In this document: positions 1 through 10,843 of the stretch, in pieces
Layout of the letters: each line of letters begins with the position of its first letter
How positions within the stretch are numbered: position 1 is the stretch's first letter
NCBI GenBank assembly: GCA_001931875.2
Contig: MSJH02000826.1
Span: forward strand, 234,756 to 298,755
Direction: 5' to 3'
Source: Byssochlamys sp. IMV 00236
Taxonomy: Eukaryota; Ascomycota; Eurotiomycetes; Eurotiales; Thermoascaceae
DNA: 64,000 nucleotides
Notes under the pieces: model-generated
Databases searched by the model: none
Told to the model about the DNA's origin: nothing
Seen by the model: only the letters and a program-made list of their open reading frames with translations
Translations under genes and position numbers: made by a program

Positions 1-1121
1 CCAGTGTCTGAACACACCACTGTCTCAGTATCAGAGATACTTGCAGCACATGTAAATGTGTTCTCACTCAGTGAGCTCAGCACACAGTTTCGTCCAGACA
101 GTGCTTTCGGGGACATCCCAGGAGAACTGGCGTATGAATCTCCGTTGAATCGAGATTTCGTGGGTGAAGATGGAGTCGTTTCTGGTAGCCTCCACACCTT
201 GATATGTCTTACACCCACCCTGTCGGAGATTTTAGCCACTGTCTTATTTGCCCAAAAGTCAAGTGAACATACGTAATGAGACACTGTCCCATCCAACACA
301 TAGCGCGCACAAAAGATGTACACTTGTTAGCGGAGTGTAGTTTAGCAGTCCCATTCTTGAGACTGACAGCCCAGACAAAGAGGAAGCCATCGTTGACATC
401 GCCTAGGGTGGCTAAGTATTGAGAAGTAGGGCTAAATGCCAGGCCACGGATCCCATATGAATGGTCGGTTATGGCCGTGAGAGGGGTATCTAGAGGCGAA
501 TCCTTAGCCGTGGAGAATATCAAGACTCGAGGATTATAACCGGTCTGTATTGTCAGTGTACGATTCATGGTCTCAGGGTAGAATGCCGCTCACCTCTCCA
601 ACGGCAAGGAAACGGCCATTCGGACTTATGTCCACGCTGGTAACTGCTTTGATTCTCTCTCTCGACGACCACGTGTCGCTCCCGTCCGCCGAGGGAGAAG
701 CTCTGTATGAGCCTACATTTAGACCCAACTTGCTCGCAGGTGTAGATCTCGCTCGAGACTCTGGGGTTGTTGGAGGCGTTTCCTGATTATAGAAAGACGT
801 CACCGGGTTGATCGGTGTCGCCGTCGGACGCGCTCGAAAGAAACGCTGACTGATATTATCCTCGGAATCGACCTCAGCGAGGATCGTCGCCGATCCCGCA
901 CACAGTGCGAAAGACTTTGTAGGCTCGTGGCTAGAGAAGCCATTGGGGTTCGTTGTGGTTGTGCCTATGACCGTCTGCAGAGAAAGAGCCGACATGGTTG
1001 ATGAAAGCTTGTAAGGCGATCGTGGCCCCGGTCGCAAGACTGGAGAATTGGAAGGCGTAATCCTAAGCGACGAACCCTTTCCTGTGACCTTGTTCTTCCC
1101 ACTCAATGAATTATTTGCCAT
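1..1121 (-). CDS. WD40-repeat protein of the MABP1/WDR62 type (partial, runs off left edge)
   Basis: The amino-terminal part of a large WD40 protein is visible; the 3' end lies outside the window. Exons are 594-1121, 273-544 and 1-219 (continuing), with introns 545-593 and 220-272; both junctions keep the frame. About 160 Ser/Pro/Thr-rich residues precede the propeller. The propeller shows the segments SVDISPNGRFLAVGE, then GYNPRVLIFS, then GIRGLAFSPTSQYLATLGD, then VGVRHIKVWRLP. The last matches the VGNRHVKFW-type blade of MABP1/WDR62 proteins, which are JNK and spindle scaffolds in animals. The fungal role is not known to me. The start ATG at 1121 is the first in a long open frame. Family assignment is fairly secure, function is not. 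Confidence 0.75.
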
Positions 1122-2600
1122 CCCTCAAGAACCATAGACCGCGGCGGCTGGAGAGTCGATGTGCCCCGATCGCGCTGACCCGATGCGCATTCCAGAATAG
1201 AGCTGCATTGGTCGAAAACAACGTGCCCCAGTGTTCCAATTTCACCATCTAGAGGTTCGCTTTCACAGGAATCAATGGATTGTCAGGATGGCGGCTATCA
1301 GCTCACAGCTAATGGTGGTGATCGGAATGTTTTGGTGCGGATGGCGGTGAGTATTGAATAGTAAGAAATATGCAGTAGAAGCCTAGTACAAATGAGACAT
1401 CCACTAGCTTGTACTGCAGTGAAGGAGTGACTGGGATAGAGAAGAGAAAGAGAAATCAGGTGTCGTGAAGTGGGAGGTGGTGAAAAGTGACAGCCGCCCT
1501 CAGAGCCGTAAACACGGAGCTGAAGCTTCCTGTTAGCATTCCCAAACTCCTGGGCCGCACAAGCGCCGATTAGGGACTAGTCGATCCAGGCACGAACTCC
1601 CCGCACACCACGAGAGAAAAGGAGAACTTCCCCCCTCCATCTGGCAGACTAGTCTAGTTGGATTCATATCTGCTGGTCAGGATAATCTTCCGACAGTTGA
1701 TTCCGGCTCTCCAAGGCTGACCGCGGCCCCAATGTCCTGCATATCGCAACGCAGTCTGGCATGTCCTGCGGCGTGTGTTCGTCGGGACGATGAACTAACT
1801 GATCATCAAGTGGCCCGTCCGTAGTCTTGCTAGTGGGGAGGGTTCTAACTTCTCCAGCTCAAGTTATCGACTCTAAAGTTGGGAACATCTTGAATTGTAA
1901 GGAGGAATCCGGTCTTTCTGGGGTATCTGACTGTCTGGCACGCCACTGACTGTATTACAGTAGTCTTCTTTCTGCGGTTTCTGTGTCAAACACATTCTTC
2001 CAGCGAACGGATTCTTCTCTCCTGTTTCTGCGAACCACAGGATGCCCTGGTCTTGAACCCGTGTAGAAGACCCTGGATTGGTGAAACACATCCTCGTCTA
2101 GTGTGGTCAGATCACAGTTTTGCATAATGCAGCTGCCGCAAATAATATTGACAGCAAGCGACCCCCTGAAAACCAGCTGCTTGACTTGGTTCATGCATTC
2201 GCCAAGATCACAACTGATGTTCTAGTGTTGGGCAGTGCGTGGCTATATGTATGAGTGGATATCCCTGAGCGCTGTGAGACCCGTGTCAATCAAGGCTGAT
2301 CTTCGTGGCGGGACTCGGATATTTATCGTCAGTCTCCAGGTAAAACCACCGGGCCCATGTCCTCTAAAAGGAAGAACAAGGACTGTGGACTATAGATATA
2401 TCGTCGTTCGTCTACGGCCACAACCTCAATTGGGACACTGGCAGCCACGCAGTGAACATTAGCGACGGAAAGGTGCGTCTGTATGAATGCCTGCAGAGCT
2501 CGTAGCCAATATAATTACTGCATTGTTCTTCAGTTTAAAGAGTGATTTCTCTGGTGGTAATGATTGTTTTATCTTTGAGCCTGTTTTGTTTTATCTTGTT
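1122..2600. other. Intergenic region upstream of the WD40 gene
   Basis: This is the presumed promoter and 5' leader of the minus-strand WD40 gene plus unassigned sequence. Only short ORFs (under 80 codons) without recognisable domains occur. A plus-strand stretch near 2385-2505 reads through 40-odd codons ending in a stop at about 2503 and looks protein-like (for example VYGHNLNWDTGSHAVNI). It has no clear start and I do not recognise it; it may be a gene fragment. Confidence 0.4.
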
Positions 2601-2831
2601 CCATTATTCCACACTAGCTGCAACACCAATTGATCGCACTTTCCAAACAGTTAGATAGCAGCGCACTTTCATATAATAACCTCGTCTCCAGAATTTCAGA
2701 TGTGGATCTGCTGAAGTTCTTTAACAGTGATATACAAGCCCTTAGGCCACGCTACGCGTGTCCCGGACTTGCTTATAGAACTGATTTCTTGAACTATTAT
2801 AGTGTTATAGAGAGAACCCCCCAGACCTCGG

Positions 2832-2869
2832 GTCACGTGACTCCCCAGTCACGTGACACATCATGTGAC
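2832..2869. repeat. Clustered CACGTG palindromes
   Basis: The 10-bp palindrome GTCACGTGAC occurs exactly at 2832-2841 and 2849-2858. A third half-degenerate copy (CATGTGAC, one C-to-T change) lies at about 2862-2869. CACGTG is the core site of bHLH factors, but here it lies in AT-rich gene-free DNA, so it may simply belong to a decayed repeat element. Confidence 0.55.
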
Positions 2870-3108
2870 TTCCTGTACTTAGACTTATCGGATCTTAGGA
2901 TCTCTTCTAATCCTCTAATGAGAATGACTTCGGCACCAACCCCTTCATCCCACGTCATATAGTTATAAGCCCTTAGGTTACGCTAGAAGCCAGTTGATAT
3001 AGACTTAAAGCTATTCCTATTATTTTTTACTTTAGATTTAAATTAGTATTAAGTAATTAAAGCTTTATGCTTAGTTTTAAATAGAGATTTCTATTAGATA
3101 TAAGCCCC

Positions 3109-3367
3109 AGGGGCCCTAAACCTGAATCCCGTGATTAAATTACATTATTATATACCTAGGGGGCTTTGAACCTGAATCCTATATTAAATTATACGCAGGG
3201 AGCTTTAAACCTAAATCCTATATTGAATTATACACGGGGAGCTTTAAACCTAAATCCTATATTGAATTATACACGGGGAGCTTTAAACCTGAATCCTATA
3301 TTGAATTATACGCGGGGAGCTTTAAACCTGAATCCTATATTGAATTACATTATTATATACGCAGAGG
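3109..3367 (+). repeat. 39-bp minisatellite, about five to six units
   Basis: The unit begins GGGAGCTTTAAACCTAAATC and is 39 bp long. Central units differ only at a few positions, mostly A/G transitions. Because 39 is a multiple of three, one frame stays open and would encode a 13-residue repeat (LNPILNYTRGA-like), but nothing else suggests it is coding. The first and last units both carry the same longer ending, ATTACATTATTATATAC, which central units lack. Confidence 0.85.
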
Positions 3368-3874
3368 GATTATATTTGCACTTATGGTAGATATGCGCAA
3401 CTGTACCGGCTTAGCATAGACCTTAAGCCAATCAGAGGACCTAAAAGTTAGCGGGTCCGAAAAGTTTTAATGTTCTCACAGATGGTTATTGTGCGCAACC
3501 GTACCGACTTGGTATTAACTCTCAGCTAATAAAAGGCCCTGAATCCCCATAGGCTTCTGCACAGTTGGTTACATTGCATAAACGTAGAGCTCATCTGAGA
3601 GGATCTGATTGGCCTGAGAGACCTGAGGAGACCTGATTGGCCTGAGGGACTTAACGCTAAAGTTTTGTATCATTTACTTAGAAAGGCATAGAAAATCACT
3701 AGACACCTGAGGTAACCCATAGTCACACCACGTGATCCAGGCGGTGAAGCGGCCCCAAGTCTTTTCGTCTCCGAAACAGCCCCCAAATTATTATTGATAA
3801 CGCAAGTCATCTTCCTGACCTACAGGAAACAGACGGATTCTCAATATTAAATTACTCCCAAGATATTATCCGAA

Positions 3875-4777
3875 ATGTCGCGCTCCTGCTCTGCATCATC
3901 AAAGCTGGCTCTTTCGACGGTTTTGCAGGGCTTGTTTCGTGCCGAAATCGCCTCCGGTCTGCGACTACAGCCCAGCGTCTTTTACGCCTGCGAAAACCCG
4001 TTCTTGCCAAAGTCATATTTCTCCTCGGCCGCTAGACTGGGCTCGAGGCGCTATTTAACGTCTTCTTCCTCTCTCCGAATATCGCCGTCAGCAGACAATC
4101 AAATAGATTCGCGTCATCCCGACCCTATTCACAGCGATGGACCTGCGGCTGTGAAGAGACAGGAGAACGAGATCGATACGTTGACAAATACCGAGAACGT
4201 ATCTCTAGAATCTCTTAAAGCATCTCGGGAAACGGGAGAGGTCCCCGATTCGGTCGCTGTGACATCGTCTTCGACTACAGAGGCGAAACAATCGGGCAGA
4301 GCAAAAAAGAAGCACACAAAATCGGAGAAGCAGTCGAATACGAAACAGAAAACAGAACTCAATGGAGAAAAGAACCATAAGCTCCCGGAAAAGAAGAAAA
4401 AGCGCGAGCCATGGCAGATTTACAAGGAAGCTCTGAAGAACAAATTCAAGGAAGGCTGGGCACCTCCCAAGAAGCTCTCTCCTGACGCCATTGATGGCAT
4501 CCGCCATCTCCACGCTACAGCCCCGGACAAGTTTACTACTCCAGTTCTAGCGGAACAGTTCAAAATCTCGCCAGAGGCGATCAGACGGATCTTGAAGAGC
4601 AAGTGGCGACCTACCGAGGGGGAAATGGATGATCGACGACGGAGATGGCAAAGGCGGCATGATAGGATCTGGAGTCAAATGGCCGAGCTGGGTCTCCGGC
4701 CAAAGAAACCAATTGATGAGAATCTGTCGGATGTTGCGAGTTTATACGACCGCAAGGAAGGCAAGAAGCCTATCTAA
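3875..4777 (+). CDS. rrg9: Required for respiratory growth protein 9 (neugrin family), mitochondrial
   Basis: This is a 300-residue intronless ORF. Yeast Rrg9 is a mitochondrial protein needed for respiratory growth and mitochondrial DNA maintenance. The first 70 or so residues are rich in Ser/Arg/Leu and lack acidic residues early, as expected for a mitochondrial targeting peptide. A Lys/Glu-rich low-complexity linker follows (about residues 75-180). The conserved neugrin/Rrg9 block covers about 180-285 and contains EPWQIYKEALKNKFKEGW, then LSPDAIDGIRHLH, then FKISPEAIRRILKSKW and WQRRHDRIWSQMAELGL. The ATG at 3875 follows a purine-rich context (GAAATG). The call rests on the well-conserved carboxy-terminal block; length fits fungal homologues. 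Confidence 0.9.
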   Translation: MSRSCSASSKLALSTVLQGLFRAEIASGLRLQPSVFYACENPFLPKSYFSSAARLGSRRYLTSSSSLRISPSADNQIDSRHPDPIHSDGPAAVKRQENEIDTLTNTENVSLESLKASRETGEVPDSVAVTSSSTTEAKQSGRAKKKHTKSEKQSNTKQKTELNGEKNHKLPEKKKKREPWQIYKEALKNKFKEGWAPPKKLSPDAIDGIRHLHATAPDKFTTPVLAEQFKISPEAIRRILKSKWRPTEGEMDDRRRRWQRRHDRIWSQMAELGLRPKKPIDENLSDVASLYDRKEGKKPI

Positions 4778-5301
4778 AAGCGTGCATTGGGAGGCGTCCG
4801 GCATTGATTACGATTCGATCGAATGTAGATATCTCAATATAGACATACCTAATCATCGCAATCTTACTTCTTTTCTTTTTTTCTGTTTTTCTCTTTTTTC
4901 TATAGCAGTAAATTCCAACCGACTCATCAAAATGTATTGTATGTATTGGGACTTCGGCGGTTGTTCTTTTCGGCCACGGCTAGCTTGCCCCGTGCGCCAA
5001 CCAATTTCCCCGACCCGGCCCCGGCCAGTTTGCGGAGGCACGACTACAGCTGTAATCCAGCTAACCACCATCTCTTCGGACTATGGATAGAGACACCTAT
5101 CCTTTCTTTGAACTATAATCCTACCCTCTCCCGAATTCTCCTGCGATAATGGGTGGCTCCCTTTGACAGCATGCCAAGGTCGCATCACCTCCATCCAACG
5201 GCGCTTGACCTGACCTCCTTTCCTTACCGCGGCGCCACAGACTACCTGTCCAGGTCCCGTCTGTCGTCATTCACCCATATGGTGGCATTGCATCGCTCAC
5301 C
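4778..5301. other. Intergenic region between rrg9 and rgp1
   Basis: It holds the rrg9 3' untranslated region with a T-rich stretch near 4865-4905, and the rgp1 promoter. No additional gene is seen. Confidence 0.6.
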
Positions 5302-7939
5302 ATGTCCTCCGACATCCAAGTTTTCGTGAAATGGAAGGAACAAACGATCTTCGCGGGCGAGGATGTGGAATGTATAATCACCTTCAAGAACGTGGCGGAA
5401 ACTAGCAGTCCCGATGCCAATGGACCGCAACATCCTGTGCATCAGAGAAGGGCCTCTCGCCCCATCACAGCTGGATCTCAATCAGACAGCTATTTCTCGT
5501 TGAAATCGCCGCAGAGTTTCTTCTTCAATAATAACAACAACAACCGACGGTCCATCGCTGGCAGTCCCCGCAATAAGGCTTTCGATCGGTCTCATCGCGT
5601 CTCTTCCTCGTTGGGCTCACCATTCGGAGCCGCTCATAGCTTTCCTCCCCAGAGTCCTTCTAACCTAGGCCCGGGATCGAATCATAAACACAAGAGATCG
5701 ATTTCCATTCTATCGATAGACAGTGAAGGGGGAGGGAATGATAAGACTCCGGTGCCGCCACCACAACTGAATCGTTCCAGGCCAGCGAAAGGTCATGGCC
5801 GTTCTGCAAGTCTTCAGATCCTCCCTAGGAGAAATGATGACTATGAAGTCTCTTTTTCATCACCAGGTTTGTCTCTTCGAAGTCCGCAGGAGAATATCAT
5901 GCTTGATACTGAACCACGCAGGGCGACGGAATGGCCGAGGATTTCCCTCTGCGGAAACCCCCCTGACTCCTGCGATCGCGAACCTCAAAGTTGACGGAGA
6001 TCCCCAGCTTAAAATAAGTCGCCCAGGCTCTGCTACGAATAGTCCAGCGACTCCGATCGAGCGAATGCGGAACTCGGCTTCAGCTAGACGGGCTAATCCT
6101 CTACCTACGGATTTCAAATTTCCCCCTCCGCCCTCCTCCTCCAATGATGTGACAGTAAGTCACGCTGCCAGATCTCCATCTGTGCCCTCTGTCGACGAGG
6201 TCCCTAAATCTGCGAAGCTGCGCAAGCCAGACAATGACCGGCCCAGCTTGCCGCAAAGCCGTCTTGCTCCTGTAACCCGAATTATATCCGATTCGACCAC
6301 GAATGGGGGCAGTAGAAGCAGCGGAGAGTTCTACTCGCAGGGTAATAACTCGTCTGAAACGATGGGTTCGGAATATACGTCGTATTCATTGAGTCGAGCA
6401 CGGTCGATCTTCTCGAAACACAGGCGGCATTTCTCTAGTACGGAACACCCTGCCAGGACTAACGGAACTCAGTCGCTACTAATGGGATATGCCCAAATCA
6501 GCGCTTCTTTCACTGTCGACGGTTCACTCGTGGACCAAGCTGCTTTTGAAGAGGTCAAGCGCAAAGGTGTGGTTGGCGCACAAGGCAGTAACGGCAGGCC
6601 CTCTGGTGGTCCCGATAAGTCACGAAAGAGTGGGCTCTGGGGCGCCCTGGGATGGTCTGCCATTGAAGATTCTATTAATGGATTGCTCTCAAATGGTGAA
6701 CTCGATGGTCTCCGGGATATGCGAGGCGTTACTTCTTCGAACTCGATCCCACTACTGTCTACGCCACAGTCGCTTTTATTTGTGGATCTCCGCCTGGTGC
6801 CTGGTGAAGAAAGATCTTTCTCTTTCTCGTTCACGCTTCCTCGTGGGTTACCTGCCAGTCATAAAGGAAAAGCTATCAAGATATCCTATAATTTGGTAAT
6901 TGGAACCCAAAGGCCGAGCGGTCCCAAGCAGGCCCAGCAGGTCAACCGTATAAATATGCCGTTCCGAGTGTTTACTGGGGTTGACTGTGAGTGAAACCTT
7001 TTTCCTCTCTTTGCCATTCTATGCAATTGCTGACGCCCCATAGCTCAAGGAGATGTGCTTGGTCATGACCTTATGGTTCCCTATGTCCTTCTTAAGGACG
7101 AAGCCAGAGTTCAGAAGCTAGACAGCACCCCTTCTTTTCACACGAAAGACAAGAGTATTAGCGGACCGACCTGGAACTCTGCCTCCGAGTTCCTGTCCTA
7201 TGTCGACGAGATCCTCGAACAAAACAATTGTCGAAATTCTTTCCTTTCCGTGACTACTCCGACTCTCGAGAAACGTCCAAGTCATGAAGTGATACGGAGT
7301 CCACCATCTTGCAAAGATGCTATCGACTTTGCTATCCTTCGTAGTAATCAGGTTACGAGTACGAATCGCAGTACAAACCGGTTTGAAATCGCACGGAATG
7401 GGAAGCGCATTGCTGTTGTGGTGCTCAACCGCCCGGCACACAGACTTGGCGAAACTGTCATTGCTACCATCGACTTTACGGATGCTGCTTTACCTTGCTA
7501 CTCGCTGAGGGGAACCCTAGAAACTTCCGAAAAGGTGGCACCCGCTTTGGCTGTGCGATCAAGTGCAAGTATTAATCGAGCCACGCGCCGTATCTATGCA
7601 TCCTGTTTCGAGAATACACTCTACTCGACTAGAGTCGTCTTCAGTCCCGCAATTCCAGTCGCTGCTACACCTACGATATTGACAAGTGGCGTGAACCTTG
7701 AATGGGAATTGCGCTTTGAATTCGTGACAACTAGTTCCCACGGCGAGAACGACTTAGGAAATTATAGTCCTTCTGGTGCTGGGCTATTGGAGGCCATCGG
7801 GGAAGATGACAGAGGTGCCGTTTTCTCTTCTCTCGAGAACCTGTCCTGCGAATCATTTGAGATCGCTATACCACTTACCGTTTACGGTGAAACGGTTAGA
7901 GAACCGTTACCCGAGGAGCATCAAGGGCATTCGATATGA
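5302..7939 (+). CDS. rgp1: Rgp1, subunit of the Ric1-Rgp1 exchange factor for the Golgi GTPase Ypt6/Rab6
   Basis: Exons are 5302-5866, 5922-6986 and 7044-7939, giving 841 residues. Introns are 5867-5921 (GTTTGT..GCAG) and 6987-7043 (GTGAGT..ATAG). Both junctions split a codon after base 1, and the joins restore one frame. The protein opens with VFVKWKEQTIFAGEDVECIITFKN, an arrestin-like beta fold typical of Rgp1. A long Ser/Pro/Asn-rich insert follows, including a six-Asn run near residue 75. The Rgp1 core resumes at GYAQISASFTVDGSLVD, continues with LRLVPGEERSFSFSFTLPRGLP, then HRLGETVIATIDF, and ends with FEIAIPLTVYG. In yeast Rgp1 and Ric1 activate Ypt6 for endosome-to-Golgi retrieval. The ATG has a good CACCATG context. 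Confidence 0.9.
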
Positions 7940-8800
7940 TATCTGTTAATTGCTGCTTCTTCTTAATAGCTTGGCATGCTAATGATAGCCTCCCTTTTCT
8001 TTCCCCTTCCTATTGACGCGCGGTGGGTGGAACGTTCCTCCTGGTTCCACGGCATTATCGGCAGTATGCCCCATATATATTCCTATCTGCACTCGTTGAT
8101 ACCCTTGAAATCAGTCATCCTTTAATGAAAACATGATAGTTAGAGGCGATGTGTGGGAGAACTTGTACTATATCACTGGAGAGAGACGTGAGTTATGTCG
8201 GGCAAGTGGAAGTCATTCAGTGACTATGCCAAGAAAACTCTCTATCTAGCTGAACTGTTTATTCGATGATTATATGTTTTTCACGGCGATTACAATATAT
8301 ATAGAATAGTAGTGAGACATTCTCCTTCATCAGATCTATGTCCTGGATTGTAATCACGTGAGGTGATTGTCACCCGGGCAACGTCTGGCCATCCCGCGAT
8401 CAGTTAGAGCAATCTGGTTATCTCCCAGGCTGAGCCTCGTATTGCGGAGAAGCGCGATCGCCCGATCCAGGTACATCATCAGTGCGACAAACATCGCTGG
8501 TTCATTCTTCATCACCTGTTTTCAGCAGCCTCTCCTCCCTTGTATTTTTTTGCGGTAAGCTCTCCACGTTCACATACCATTACCACAGCATTGCATTGTC
8601 CGCAATTCAATGCTGCTGCTCGGGACAACCCTGACTGACGGAGCTGTCCCCGGAATGCAGGCACATCGCAGGATTACGAAAGGCATCGACAGTGCACGCG
8701 AGGCCCCGTACTCTCTAAGACGGTTTATTCAAAAAAGCTGATATATCGCTTCGATTCTCTCCTTGGAACTTTGAAACCTGGGATTGATAAACGGTTAATC
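7940..8800. other. Intergenic region upstream of the Mob1-type gene
   Basis: It contains the rgp1 3' end and a long presumed promoter/leader for the Mob gene. ATCACGTGAGGTGAT occurs near 8352. No coding sequence is supported. Confidence 0.5.
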
Positions 8801-9830
8801 ATGACTTCATTCATCACTACAATGTCCGTTCCCTCCGCTTGTTCTTCATCCCTTCCTGCCCTGCCTGTCCCTCCTCAGTGCACGCTCAGCCAGTCGGTAT
8901 CATGCAACACCATAAATACTTCACGTCTACCCCTCTCTGAGCCTCCGTCATATCTCTCGCCAGCCGTGCGGGCTCTCAAGGATGGTCTCAATGCGCTAAC
9001 ACCGCCCAGCAATGCCCGAACGAGGGGTCCGTTCAGGCCGCGCTCTGCGGCTAAGGGAACGAGTAGTTATCAACTGAGACAGTTTGCGGAAGCGACGCTC
9101 GGTAGTGGTAGCTTGCGCAAGGCCGTGAAACTGCCCGAAGGAGAGGACCTGAATGAGTGGTTGGCTGTTAATGGTACGTATATGCTTCGGGCCTGTATGT
9201 CACCTAATCGAAGTGCATACTGACGAAATTCTGTGACAGTGGTCGACTTCTACAACCAGATAAACCTTCTATACGGGTCCATCACTGAGTTCTGCTCCCC
9301 GCAATCATGTCCCGAAATGAAGGCTACAGACGAGTAGATCCCCCCCTGTCCCCAGCTCCCACTATACGGGGGAAAACAAGCCGCTCATGCATGTTAGGTT
9401 CGAATATCTCTGGCAGGATTCGGAGAACTACAAGCGACCTACCAAAATGTCAGCACCGGAATACATCGAACATCTTATGACTTGGGTCCAAGGAAACATT
9501 GATAACGAGCAGATGTTCCCAAGCCGAATCGGTATGACCATTGATGAATCCTGATGCCGGGCTCTGTGCTAATCGAGCTGCAATATAGGCGTTCCGTTCC
9601 CCAAGACATTCCCCAGTCTGCTGCGGCAAATCTTCAAGAGGCTCTACCGTGTTTACGCACACATCTACTGTCACCATTACCCAGTAGTGGTACACTTGGG
9701 ACTCGAGCCGCACTTGAACACCAGTTTCAAGCACTACGTCCTCTTCATCAACGAACACAACCTGGCCAGCGGAAAGGACTTCTGGGGCCCCTTGGGCGAC
9801 TTGGTCGACAGCATGCTGCGCAGTGACTGA
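8801..9830 (+). CDS. mob1: MOB kinase activator (Mob1 type; A. nidulans MobA-like)
   Basis: Exons are 8801-9173, 9240-9333, 9398-9531 and 9589-9830. Introns are 9174-9239, 9334-9397 and 9532-9588, and all joins keep the frame, giving 280 residues. Mob1 binds and activates NDR/LATS-type kinases (Sid2/Dbf2) in the septation-initiation/mitotic-exit network. After about 85 variable residues the Mob core begins at [20 protein letters not shown] and continues [14 protein letters not shown] and [18 protein letters not shown]. The zinc ligands are visible as CSPQSC and as the two His of [20 protein letters not shown]. The end is [16 protein letters not shown]. Neighbouring open frame upstream begins at a TTG; 8801 is the first in-frame ATG. 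In Aspergillus this gene supports septation and conidiation (family knowledge). Confidence 0.9.
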
Positions 9831-10843
9831 ATGACTTCAGCGGTCGAATCGACCGTAGTATACCTATCAAAGCATGCAGATGGGAGTCAGGGGATGGACT
9901 ATAGAGAGTCAAAAAGGGCGAATACGGCGTTTCGGGTTTATTCGTGTTTGTGTAAGGAACGGACGAGTGATGAAATCTACATTTATGCAGTACTGTATCG
10001 TACTTTTTCTTTTAATTCTGTATGCAGGAATCATGCGACGTAACAGGAATAATCTTTCAAAATGCGGACGGCCTGAGCGAATCTGGATATACATTATTTA
10101 CGATGGGAACTCAACTCGACTTTCCTTCCTCTTCTAAGCATTCAGCATTGCTTGCTCACGGATCGCTCACTGAGTGCGTTCTTCGCGGACTGACTTCCAG
10201 GAGGTCATCGAATGACTTGGACATGGAAGTAATATCGTCGAAACAAGCATGGTTGTTATATCTAGGTCAGATACCAAACCTACCACAAACAAAAATTCTC
10301 TAGCGGAGAGCTTCCTTCCGCATGCTTAACTGCACTCCCGACTGATACCAACAGTCTTCGAATAGGAAGCACGCTTTCCACGAAATTCTTAACGAGTACT
10401 TGAAAGCTTACAACTAGTCGTATGTATGTATGAAAAGGGAACGGAACAAAAATGATAACAAGCCAGCTCATGGTAAAGTTGGTGTCAATATAGCACAAGC
10501 GTTGATATAATCTCAATGTATCCATTAGGAGATTATCCTGTGTGCTTTGTTTAGTTAATCGTGTTCATCGTAATTCAAGACAGAAAGTCGCCAATGGTAA
10601 TAGTATTGTGAGCTTTAGAAGAATTCATTACACTCGGACATTCGTTAGATGTATAGCTCAATTCGCTTACAGTTTCAAATAGCATACTGGGCCTAATCAC
10701 TCGGTGCACGGTCTCCCTGATGCACGACCTTTGCTAAGGCATTTGAAACTTTAAAACGCGAATATCTCAACGCACTTTTGACGGAGAGCAGCGTATTAAT
10801 CTTAATCTGATGCTCACTAACTGCAAAATTTATTGCTGACCTT
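9831..10843. other. Intergenic region with repeat copy 1
   Basis: No gene is supported. It includes the Mob1 3' end, AT-rich sequence, and the first copy of a duplicated segment (10543-10685) described separately. Confidence 0.5.
10543..10685 (+). repeat. Diverged direct repeat, copy 1
   Basis: Aligns to 11938-12143 in the same orientation. Shared blocks include TGCTTTGTTTA, ATGGTAATAGT, an AGAATTCAT block, ATTCGTTAGATGTA against GTTCGTTGGATGTA, and an identical 3' block GCTTACAGTTTCAAATAGCA. Differences are mainly transitions and indels. The pair brackets the kinase-fold gene. Confidence 0.8.

Larger units (their letters stand above)
2730..3660. repeat. AT-rich decayed repetitive region
   Basis: Several short motifs recur. 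An AAGCCCTTAGG..ACGCTA block appears near 2737 and again near 2968. A TGCGCAAC.GTACCG block appears near 3393 and near 3492. CTGATTGGCCTGAG repeats near 3604 and 3632. The region is poor in C/G and rich in TA and AAT. This looks like a mutated, possibly RIP-affected mobile-element remnant, but no coding domain, long terminal repeats or target duplications are visible, so the element class cannot be named. Confidence 0.45.

Noticed and set aside
2385..2505. Protein-like stretch ending at about 2503
   Set aside because: Too short, no start or flanking exons, and no recognised family; left as unassigned sequence.
3166..3390. ORF encoding 13-residue repeats
   Set aside because: It arises only because the minisatellite unit is a multiple of three; no ATG context or flanking coding signal.
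5795..5994. Frameshift in rgp1 where two frames overlap
   Set aside because: A 55-bp intron with GTTTGT donor, TACTGAAC branch and CGCAG acceptor joins the frames at matching phase.
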